This document shows positions 1 through 4,929 of a DNA stretch of 5,118 bases, one piece after another. The notes below the pieces were generated by a model that was not told the DNA's origin, made no database searches, and worked only from the letters and a program-made list of their open reading frames with translations. A program made the translations under genes and the position numbers. How positions within the stretch are numbered: position 1 is the stretch's first letter; each line of letters starts with the position of its first letter. This DNA is from an uncultured Holophagaceae bacterium (GTDB taxonomy: Bacteria > Acidobacteriota > Holophagae > Holophagales > Holophagaceae), in assembly GCA_903890595.1 (NCBI GenBank), contig CAITBU010000267.1, forward strand, positions 1 through 5,118, given 5' to 3'.

Positions 1-20
1 GTCTTGATGATTGCGTACAT
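1..20 (-). CDS. rplU: Ribosomal protein bL21, N-terminal 7 residues (runs off left edge)
   Basis: Reading leftward from the ATG at 18-20, the minus strand encodes MYAIIKT and then leaves the window. This is the characteristic start of bacterial ribosomal protein bL21 (typically MYAIIKTGGKQ). bL21 is a 23S rRNA-binding protein of the large subunit, usually about 100 aa and usually first in an rplU-rpmA operon. A strong Shine-Dalgarno sequence, AGAGG at 26-30, sits five bases upstream of the ATG, and a plausible promoter lies at 101-129. Only seven residues are visible, so the call rests on this short signature together with the good ribosome-binding site and promoter placement. The adjoining bases should continue GGKQ if it is right. 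Confidence 0.8.
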
Positions 21-25
21 GAAAA

Positions 26-30
26 CCTCT
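26..30 (-). promoter_or_regulatory. Ribosome-binding site of rplU
   Basis: AGAGG on the minus strand, preceded by AA and separated by TTTTC from the ATG at 18-20. The match and five-base spacing are near ideal. It fixes the rplU start and supports calling a gene from only seven visible codons. Confidence 0.75.
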
Positions 31-100
31 TTGGTTGGGGCACATGGGCGGCAGTCCTGTCGGACGCACTTGGGAGCCCACGGCCAGGGCAAGGCCCATC

Positions 101-129
101 AGTATGCGGGGAAAGGCCTGTTCACTCAA
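101..129 (-). promoter_or_regulatory. Candidate sigma-70 promoter for rplU
   Basis: On the minus strand, TTGAGT (124-129, -35-like, 4 of 6) is followed after exactly 17 bases by CATACT (101-106, -10-like, 4 of 6). Transcription would begin near position 94 and give a leader of roughly 75 bases before the rplU ATG. The -35 element starts only a few bases beyond the T-run of the receptor terminator, so terminator and promoter are packed back to back. No better sigma-70 pair was seen in the gap. The match is moderate and the start site is inferred. Confidence 0.5.
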
Positions 130-130
130 G

Positions 131-160
131 GGAAAATCCTGGTGACGGGGGGTCACCAGG
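131..160 (-). terminator. Intrinsic terminator of the receptor operon, overlapping the stop codon
   Basis: On the minus strand CCTGGTGAC (160-152) pairs perfectly with GTCACCAGG (146-138) across a five-C loop, giving a 9-bp GC-rich stem. ATTTTCC (137-131) follows as a short U-tract. The plus-strand side has no T-run, so it acts leftward only. The receptor stop codon TGA (153-155) lies inside the ascending arm, so the last two sense codons are part of the terminator. The U-tract is short (four U), so efficiency may be partial. Confidence 0.75.
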
Positions 161-2279
161 TCAGGCTGAGGCCCGCCACCAGGATCCGACGGCTGAAATA
201 GCTCTCGTTCACCCGGCGGACGCTGAAGTCGGGCGTGTAGGAGTACGAGGCTGCGTTGTGGCGGCCCAGGAGGTTCATGACCTCCCCGAACACGACCCAG
301 TTGCCCCCCCAGCGGCTGAAGAGGTGGGTCAGGCGGAGGTCCACCCGGTGGTAGACGGGCAGGTTGTCGGAGTAGTGGGGGCCCTGGACGGGGTCCCATC
401 CCCCGCCGGGATTGGCGGTGGCGCCCAGCACCGGGGTGACCGGGGCCCCGGTGGCATAGCGGAAGGTGCCCGCCAGCTCCCAACCCTGGGCCAGGGTGTG
501 GCTGGTGACGGCCGTGAGGTTGTGCGGGACGCTGGTGGGCGCAGGGCCGAGGGTGGTCTGCAGGTCCTCCTTGCGCCGGGTGTCCAGGTAGCCATAGCCG
601 ACCCAGCCACGCCAGCCCGGCAGGGCGGCCTTGAGCAGGAGGTCGGCCCCCTGGGCATAGCCCCGGCCGGAAGAAACGAAGCGCAGCAACGGGTCCTGGA
701 CAACTAGGTTGTCGTAGTCCTTGCGGTAGACCTCCAGGCGCAAGTTCCAGTCCACCGAGCCCTTCCAGGCGGCGTCCAGGGAGGCCAGGGCATGGGTGGC
801 CCGCATGATCTTGAGGTTGGGGTTGCCGGCGTGGGGATCGACCTGGGTGAGCAGGGGGGCCTGGTGGAAGGTGCCGCCCGCCAGACGGAAGGTCATGCCC
901 TCCCGGATGAGGCAAGAGAGGGTGGCCCGGAGGTCCCGGGTGGTCTCCCGCTCCAGGGCGTAGTGGTCCTGGCGGCCCCCCACGGAGAGGCCCCAGCTGG
1001 GGCTGAGCAGCAGGCGGGCGGTCAGGTAGGTGCCGGTGCGGGTGGCGTCAAAGCCGTAGGCAAAGGTCCGGGCGGCAGCAGCCGGATTCCAGTTGGCCAG
1101 GTTGAAGGGCACCTCCCCCTGGGGGTCCACGTGGGTCCGGTCCAGGTCGCCGCCCCCTTCCAGGGTCAGGCGGTCGCCCAGGGGGAGCGTCAGCTCGGCG
1201 CGAGCTGAGCGGCTCTGCTCCCGCTGGTCGATGCCCCACTGGTTGAAGGTCCAATAGATGTGCGACTGGCTCTGGGAGGCCGCCAGCGTGAGGCCCGCCT
1301 GACCGAAGACCGTGCCTGCCCACTGAAGACCCCCGAAGCGGGTGTCGCTGTGGTTGTGGTAGGTGTCCTTCAGGTTGGCGGTGGTCACCTCTGTGGCCAA
1401 GTGGTCCTGGGAGTAGAGGCCCGTGGCGATGAGGCGTCCGCCCAGGAGCGGCTGCTGCCAGCTCAGCTGGGCGTCGTGGGACAGGGGGGACTCTTGGAAG
1501 GTCTGGGCCAGCCCGTACCACTTGTCCAGCAGCACCGTATCAGAGCGGCGCACCGAGGCCCGGAGGAGGCCCTCCCCCAGAGGCCGCTCGGCCGCAAAGC
1601 CCTGGGTGGGGATGGTGATCAACAAGGTGTTCGAGGCCACCGGTGTGGTCTGGTCCGTGGAGATGTCCAGCACTGCTGATAGGGCATCGCCGTAGCGGGC
1701 CGAGAAGGCGCCGGGCACGAAGTCCACCCGGGTGACAAGGGCTGTGTCTACGGCGGAGAAGATGCCGCCCTGGGTGCTGGGGTGGTGAAAGGGACGGGCG
1801 AGGCGCCCGCCGTTGAGCCAGATGCCCACCTCCTCGGGCTTGCCACCGCGCACGAAGAGCTCCGCACCCTCGCTGGCATTGCTGACACCGGGCAGGCCCT
1901 TGGCGGCCTGCATCACATCCGCGGCGGCACCGGGAGTGGTGTAGATCTCCATTCGGGAGAGGGTCGAGGTGTTGCCCTCCTGGCTGCTGTAGCCGCTGCC
2001 TTCCACTACCTCGACCACGGTGCCCTGCACAGCTGGCGCGAGCATCACCAGCAGCGCCTCCCCGGGACGGCCCGAGCGGGTCTGCGCCTCCATGCCGGGA
2101 GCACTGATGCGGACCTCGACCGGGCCGGGCGCATTCAGGGCCAAGGTGAAGGCGCCCTTGGCATCGGCCTGGGTGCGGCGTCCGGCGACTTCCACCCGGG
2201 CCCCGGGCAGCGGCTTGCCGCTGGGGCCGAGGACCACGCCGCTGAGCTCCAGGGCGGCCTGCAGGAGGACGGCCAGCAT
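153..2279 (-). CDS. TonB-dependent outer-membrane receptor with N-terminal carboxypeptidase-regulatory-like domain
   Basis: A protein of about 708 aa in the outer membrane, expected to import a ligand using TonB-ExbBD energy. Residue numbers count from the GTG at 2280-2282, one codon before the preferred ATG. Residues 2-10 form a short hydrophobic signal-like stretch. Residues 12-82 (LSGVVLGPSGKPLPGARV onward) form a carboxypeptidase-regulatory beta-sandwich. TVVEVVEG at 88-95 is TonB-box-like. The plug spans about 105-210, with LPGV, ELFVRGG, GIWLNGG and PGAFSARYGDALSAVLDI. The remainder is a beta-barrel rich in alternating aromatic strands and ends in LSLTW, the terminal aromatic typical of outer-membrane barrels. 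The ATG overlaps the upstream TGA (TGATG), and AAGGG lies six bases before it; the GTG would overlap by 4 bases. The substrate cannot be read from sequence. The signal peptide lacks the usual basic N-terminus. Confidence 0.92.
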   Translation of the reverse strand: MLAVLLQAALELSGVVLGPSGKPLPGARVEVAGRRTQADAKGAFTLALNAPGPVEVRISAPGMEAQTRSGRPGEALLVMLAPAVQGTVVEVVEGSGYSSQEGNTSTLSRMEIYTTPGAAADVMQAAKGLPGVSNASEGAELFVRGGKPEEVGIWLNGGRLARPFHHPSTQGGIFSAVDTALVTRVDFVPGAFSARYGDALSAVLDISTDQTTPVASNTLLITIPTQGFAAERPLGEGLLRASVRRSDTVLLDKWYGLAQTFQESPLSHDAQLSWQQPLLGGRLIATGLYSQDHLATEVTTANLKDTYHNHSDTRFGGLQWAGTVFGQAGLTLAASQSQSHIYWTFNQWGIDQREQSRSARAELTLPLGDRLTLEGGGDLDRTHVDPQGEVPFNLANWNPAAAARTFAYGFDATRTGTYLTARLLLSPSWGLSVGGRQDHYALERETTRDLRATLSCLIREGMTFRLAGGTFHQAPLLTQVDPHAGNPNLKIMRATHALASLDAAWKGSVDWNLRLEVYRKDYDNLVVQDPLLRFVSSGRGYAQGADLLLKAALPGWRGWVGYGYLDTRRKEDLQTTLGPAPTSVPHNLTAVTSHTLAQGWELAGTFRYATGAPVTPVLGATANPGGGWDPVQGPHYSDNLPVYHRVDLRLTHLFSRWGGNWVVFGEVMNLLGRHNAASYSYTPDFSVRRVNESYFSRRILVAGLSLTW

Positions 2280-2989
2280 CACTTGCCCTTGCCCTGCAGG
2301 CGCGGCAGCACCATGCGGGTGACGAAGCCATTGCCGGGATCCAGGGTGAATACTCGGTCCACGGTCTGCTGAGCGGCGGGAAGCTGCTGGGCTTCCACCT
2401 GGGCCAGGGCCAGCCAGCCCAGGCTCTCCACCAGGCCCCAGCTGGGCTGCCAGGGATCGGTGGGCTTGGCTTCCGCCTCGGCCAGCCGCACCGCCGCTTC
2501 CACGAGGGGCAGGGCTACCTTCACGCCACCCCCGACGAAGGCCGGTGTGTGGAGGACGTGTATGGCCCGCAGCAGGGTGATGCGGGGGTTACCGGGACGG
2601 GCGGCCTGGGCCTTGTCCAGGAGGCCCATGGCCTGGGGGCTGAGGGTGATCCCGGACATGGGGGAGAAGCCGATCTTGAGGCCCAGCAGGCCTGCCACGA
2701 GGGCCTGGGACTCAGCCTCCTTGGTGCCTTCGAAGGTCTTCAGGGTGCGCTCGACCAGGGCCTTGCTGGCCTTCGGATCTTCGGTGCTCAGCCGGCTGGC
2801 CAGGACGTAGGCCAGGTGGAGCTGGTGGTAGGCCTTCTTATCCGTTGGGGCGGGGTCCATGGCCAGCCGGGCTTCGAGCGAGCGCACCTGGTCGGTGGGC
2901 AGGCGCTGGAGGCGGGCCAGTTGGGAAGGCAGGTCTGAGGTCTGGGCCAGGCAGATGGCGGCGGGCAGGACGGCAAGCAGCAAGCGCAT
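2279..2989 (-). CDS. Exported TPR-like helical protein, function unknown
   Basis: A 236-aa protein starting MRLLLAVLPAAICLAQ, a classical short signal peptide with likely cleavage after CLA, so the mature protein is probably periplasmic. The cysteine is not in a good lipobox. The mature part is almost entirely amphipathic helix. The C-terminal third has TPR-like helix pairs: NPRITLLRAIHVLHTP with FVGGG at about 134-155, then SWGLVESLGWLALAQVEA at 183-200, and AAQQTVDRVFTLDPGNGF to about 222. I recall similar NPR...GGG...WLG patterns in uncharacterised bacterial TPR proteins, but that is memory and not a search. The start is set by GGAG at 2995-2998, five bases before the ATG; an in-frame GTG at 3005-3007 has no such site and would spoil the signal peptide. 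Its stop overlaps the receptor start, so the two are probably translationally coupled. It may be a periplasmic partner of the receptor, which is inference. Confidence 0.85.
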   Translation of the reverse strand: MRLLLAVLPAAICLAQTSDLPSQLARLQRLPTDQVRSLEARLAMDPAPTDKKAYHQLHLAYVLASRLSTEDPKASKALVERTLKTFEGTKEAESQALVAGLLGLKIGFSPMSGITLSPQAMGLLDKAQAARPGNPRITLLRAIHVLHTPAFVGGGVKVALPLVEAAVRLAEAEAKPTDPWQPSWGLVESLGWLALAQVEAQQLPAAQQTVDRVFTLDPGNGFVTRMVLPRLQGKGK

Positions 2990-2994
2990 GGGAG

Positions 2995-2998
2995 CTCC
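2995..2998 (-). promoter_or_regulatory. Ribosome-binding site deciding the TPR protein start
   Basis: GGAG on the minus strand, followed by CTCCC and then ATG at 2987-2989. It selects the start that gives a clean signal peptide over the in-frame GTG 18 bases further upstream. Confidence 0.65.
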
Positions 2999-3061
2999 GG
3001 GTGGCACAGGGTGGCCAGACCCAACATCACCCAGTTGCCAGAGGGCAGCCAGGCCTGCCGC

Positions 3062-3091
3062 ACCAACGGTTGGGAATCCCAGACGAACCGG
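3062..3091 (-). promoter_or_regulatory. Candidate LytTR-regulator binding site upstream of the TPR protein/receptor pair
   Basis: In the 104-base gap between the response regulator and the TPR protein, the minus strand carries CCGGTTCGT (3091-3083) and ACCGTTGGT (3070-3062), separated by exactly 12 bases. The published consensus for LytTR-domain targets is a pair of imperfect direct repeats [TA][AC][CA]GTTN[AG][TG], 12 or 13 bases apart. The second repeat fits all nine positions and the first fits seven. A further 7-of-9 match, GATGTTGGG (3028-3020), lies in phase at 42 bases. Each main half-site sits in a small palindrome (3085-3095 and 3063-3073). The first half-site lies just outside the regulator's stop codon (3094-3096). 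No clear sigma-70 promoter was seen in the gap. The match is seen directly; binding is inferred. Confidence 0.45.
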
Positions 3092-3093
3092 GT

Positions 3094-3849
3094 TCAGAGG
3101 GCTCCGAGTCGGCTGCGGAGCTCGGACATGCGGTCCCGGCTCACGGGCAGGCGCGACCCATCCTGGAGGCGAACCTCGCCCGTCCCCCCAGGATCGGGCA
3201 GTAGCTCCCGGATCTGGTCCACGGCGGCCATGGCGGAGCGGTGCGTGCGGAAGAACCGCGGCGCCAGCAGGCCCTCCAGCTCATCGAGGGTGCGGTCCAG
3301 GACGAAGCGGCCCTCGGGTGTGTGGACGAAGAGGAGTCGGTTCTCCGTGCGCAGGTGGCTGACCTGCGCCCAGGACAGCACGAGGATGCGGCCCTTCACC
3401 AGCACCGTGAAGCGCTCCGGCATGGCCTTCTGCCGGGTGGCCTCCAGGGCCTGGGTGAGCAATCCCAGGTCCAGGGCGGCGTCCTGGGTGGGTACCCGGG
3501 CCAGCGTCTCCAGCAGGCGCTCCCGGGCCACCGGCTTCAGTAGGTAGTCGCAGGCCGCCCAGCGAAAGGCCTCTAGGGCGTGCTGGTCGAAGGCGGTGAC
3601 GAAGGCAATGGGTGGCAGGGTCAGGCCGGCCTGGCGCGCCCTCTGGAGCAAGCCGAAGGCGCCCTCCGGCGGGAACTCGATGTCGAGGAACAGCAGGTCC
3701 ACGCCGCCCCGCTCAAGCAGGGCCAGGCCTGCCAGGCCGTCGCCGGCTTCGGCCACGCACTGGGCCGAGGGGTCCAGCTCTGCGACCAGCCGCTTTAGCC
3801 GGGCGCGGGCCGGCGGCTCGTCCTCGATGATGGCGTAGCGCCGGGTCAC
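3094..3849 (-). CDS. LytTR-family response regulator (LytT/AlgR type)
   Basis: A 251-aa cytoplasmic DNA-binding response regulator, partner of the adjacent kinase. The receiver domain (about 4-120) has acidic residues E9, D10 and E11, phosphoacceptor D56 in LLFLDIEFP, T85 in FVTAFD, and K105 in DYLLKP, so all catalytic positions are present. A linker helix precedes a LytTR DNA-binding domain (about 147-248) containing RTENRLLFVHT, the family hallmark FFRTHRSAMAAVDQI, and a C-terminal LPVSRDR stretch. LytTR domains bind paired direct repeats, and candidate sites occur here at 3062-3091 and 4863-4892. The GTG start at 3847-3849 overlaps the kinase stop in a GTGA tetramer. TGAGG at 3855-3859, five bases upstream, supports it over a further-upstream ATG (3892-3894), which would add 15 residues in front of the receiver's first strand. 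The same-strand neighbours suggest it controls the TPR/receptor genes and its own operon. Confidence 0.93.
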   Translation of the reverse strand: MTRRYAIIEDEPPARARLKRLVAELDPSAQCVAEAGDGLAGLALLERGGVDLLFLDIEFPPEGAFGLLQRARQAGLTLPPIAFVTAFDQHALEAFRWAACDYLLKPVARERLLETLARVPTQDAALDLGLLTQALEATRQKAMPERFTVLVKGRILVLSWAQVSHLRTENRLLFVHTPEGRFVLDRTLDELEGLLAPRFFRTHRSAMAAVDQIRELLPDPGGTGEVRLQDGSRLPVSRDRMSELRSRLGAL

Positions 3850-4838
3850 GCGAGCCTCACTTCCACGGCGCAGCCTTGCTCGACCGCAGGCCACACTAGG
3901 CTGCCCCCGGTGGCGAGCAGGCGCTCCCGCACGGTGCGGAGCCCCACGCCTTCAGGCGCATCAGCCCGCCGCCCCACCCCGTCGTCTTCGATGCGGATGC
4001 GGCCATCCTGGGCCTGGATGCGCAGGTGGCAGGGGCCAACCTTGCTCCGGAAGCCGTGCTTGAGGGCGTTCTCCACCAGCGGCAGCAGCAGCAGGGGCTG
4101 GATGGGTAGCTCCGCCATGGCTGGGTCAAGGTGCAGCTCGAAGGTCAGGCGGTCCCCGAAGCGCAGCTCCTCCAGGCGTAGGAGGTGGAGCAGCAGGTCG
4201 AACTCCCCTTGGAGGGGCCACTCGGGCTGCTCCAGTGCTCCCAGGATCTGCCGGAGCAGGGCCGACAGGCGCTCCGTGGCCTCCTCGGCCAGGCGAGGAT
4301 CCTGGGGGATCAGGGCGGCGATGGTGTTCAGGGCATTGAACAGGGTGTGCGGCTGCAGCTGGGCCTGGAGTCCCAGGAAGCTGGCCCGGGCCTCGGCCTG
4401 GGCCAGGGAGCGTTCCGCTTGAACATGGTGCTCCACTGTTTCCTTGAGGCCGATGATCCCTGAGGCCGCCAGCCCAGCCAGGCCGCTGTAGATCAGGACG
4501 GCGCGGAGGTGCAGGAAGTTGATCCCCGTGGCCAGGCGGACCAAGCCAATGGAAAGCGCCAGCAGAACCACGTAGAGCAGGAGCAGCCAGGCCACAGAGA
4601 ACAGGCCAATGTGGGCCGCCGACCAGTGGCGGGGCAGGCGCTCCATGGGGGTGTGCAGGAGGTCAAAGCCGCCCCACATCACCAGGCTGAAGATCACGCC
4701 GATGAGCACGGACTGGAGGGGATTCCAGAGGGGCCCACCCAGGGCTGCGTGGACGCCAAGGCCGATGGCGGTTCCCAGCAGGCTGGCCTTGACCAGCCAC
4801 GCCAGGGGAGACTTCAGGACCATGCTCTCGCGTGCCAT
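3846..4838 (-). CDS. Membrane sensor histidine kinase, LytS/YehU-type (His_kinase family)
   Basis: About 330 aa from the ATG at 4836-4838. Four hydrophobic segments (about 12-33, 40-61, 76-102, 108-131) form the membrane part, with no PAS, GAF or large periplasmic domain, so any signal is probably sensed in or near the membrane. A charged helix (ETVEHHVQAERSLAQAEARA) leads to the phosphoacceptor motif LQAQLQPHTLFNALNTI with His164; T replaces the commoner F after PH. The ATPase domain has the N-box PLVENALKHG (Asn257), DDGVG at 285-289, and GVGLRTVRERL from 297. All core elements are present, so it should be active. The open frame continues upstream to 5114 but runs through the divergent ubiD coding region and is Pro/Gly-rich there, so I reject it. 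ATG at 4821-4823 is an alternative start; neither candidate has a strong Shine-Dalgarno. It overlaps the response regulator by 4 bases. Confidence 0.92.
   Translation of the reverse strand: MARESMVLKSPLAWLVKASLLGTAIGLGVHAALGGPLWNPLQSVLIGVIFSLVMWGGFDLLHTPMERLPRHWSAAHIGLFSVAWLLLLYVVLLALSIGLVRLATGINFLHLRAVLIYSGLAGLAASGIIGLKETVEHHVQAERSLAQAEARASFLGLQAQLQPHTLFNALNTIAALIPQDPRLAEEATERLSALLRQILGALEQPEWPLQGEFDLLLHLLRLEELRFGDRLTFELHLDPAMAELPIQPLLLLPLVENALKHGFRSKVGPCHLRIQAQDGRIRIEDDGVGRRADAPEGVGLRTVRERLLATGGSLVWPAVEQGCAVEVRLA
3855..3859 (-). promoter_or_regulatory. Ribosome-binding site deciding the GTG start of the response regulator
   Basis: TGAGG on the minus strand lies within the last kinase codons, with CTCGC before the GTG at 3847-3849. 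The placement indicates translational coupling with the kinase and marks GTG, not the upstream in-frame ATG, as the start. Confidence 0.6.
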
Positions 4839-4856
4839 GGCACCAGGATCGGCCCC

Positions 4857-4922
4857 GATTCCATCCCCGGTCCAGGGTTTTGGACCAACGGCGGCTTCCG
4901 TCGCACCAGTGGGGATGGGATC
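4857..4922 (+). promoter_or_regulatory. Candidate structured 5' leader of ubiD that masks the ribosome-binding region
   Basis: GATTCCATCCCC (4857-4868) pairs with GGGGATGGGATC (4911-4922) over 12 consecutive positions: 11 Watson-Crick pairs plus one U-G that pairs only in plus-strand RNA. Enclosed are GGTCCA/TGGACC (4869-4874 with 4881-4886, six bp, stacked directly on the outer helix) and ACGG/CCGT (4888-4891 with 4898-4901). This gives a three-way-junction-like fold. The right arm contains the purine-rich GGGGATGGGA that would be the ubiD Shine-Dalgarno region, so the closed form should reduce translation. There is no U-tract, so it is not an intrinsic terminator. It requires transcription to start left of 4857, inside or near the kinase start, and I could not find a convincing promoter there. 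It does not match any riboswitch class I recognise. Confidence 0.4.
4863..4892 (-). promoter_or_regulatory. Weaker candidate LytTR site upstream of the kinase
   Basis: On the minus strand GCCGTTGGT (4892-4884) matches the LytTR half-site consensus at eight of nine positions. It shares the octamer CCGTTGGT with the site upstream of the TPR protein. Twelve bases further on lies ACCGGGGAT (4871-4863), a 7-of-9 match that lacks the GTT core. If real, it would allow autoregulation of the kinase-regulator operon from about 25-55 bases before the kinase ATG. It overlaps the inverted repeats of the ubiD leader, so the same bases may have another explanation. Confidence 0.3.
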
Positions 4923-4929
4923 ATGGCAC

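Larger units (their letters stand above)
21..130. other. Intergenic region holding the rplU promoter and leader
   Basis: Between the receptor terminator and rplU there is no supportable protein gene. A 65-codon plus-strand frame (4-201) runs antisense through rplU, the leader and the terminator and is not coding-like. As minus-strand RNA the leader can form small hairpins such as GTCC-GACA-GGAC (65-54). These are short, and no known L21-leader motif could be confirmed by eye. Confidence 0.5.

Noticed and set aside
44..99. Inverted repeat ATGGGC/GCCCAT (44-49 with 94-99) closing the rplU leader
   Set aside because: The distal arm lies at or upstream of the inferred transcription start, so most of it would not be in the RNA. 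A six-base match over this distance is weak.
4..201. Plus-strand 65-codon frame
   Set aside because: It is antisense to the rplU start, its leader, the terminator and the receptor end. It has no ribosome-binding site and no recognisable protein features.
258..707. Long plus-strand frames antisense to the receptor (also 792-1208, 1260-1679, 1782-2372)
   Set aside because: These are complementary shadows of a GC-rich gene with codon-position bias. None shows a ribosome-binding site, domain motif or signal peptide.
1540..2331. Minus-strand 263-codon frame in another phase of the receptor gene
   Set aside because: It is Arg/Gly/Pro/Ala-rich shadow coding from high GC. The receptor frame shows clear plug and barrel motifs over the same bases.
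3072..3080. GGGAATCCC mini-palindrome between the two LytTR-like half-sites
   Set aside because: A four-bp arm with a one-base centre is too small to support as an independent element.
4789..4817. TTGACC at 4789-4794 as the -35 of a ubiD promoter inside the kinase gene
   Set aside because: At 16-18 base spacing there is no acceptable -10 (CTTCAG matches only two of six).
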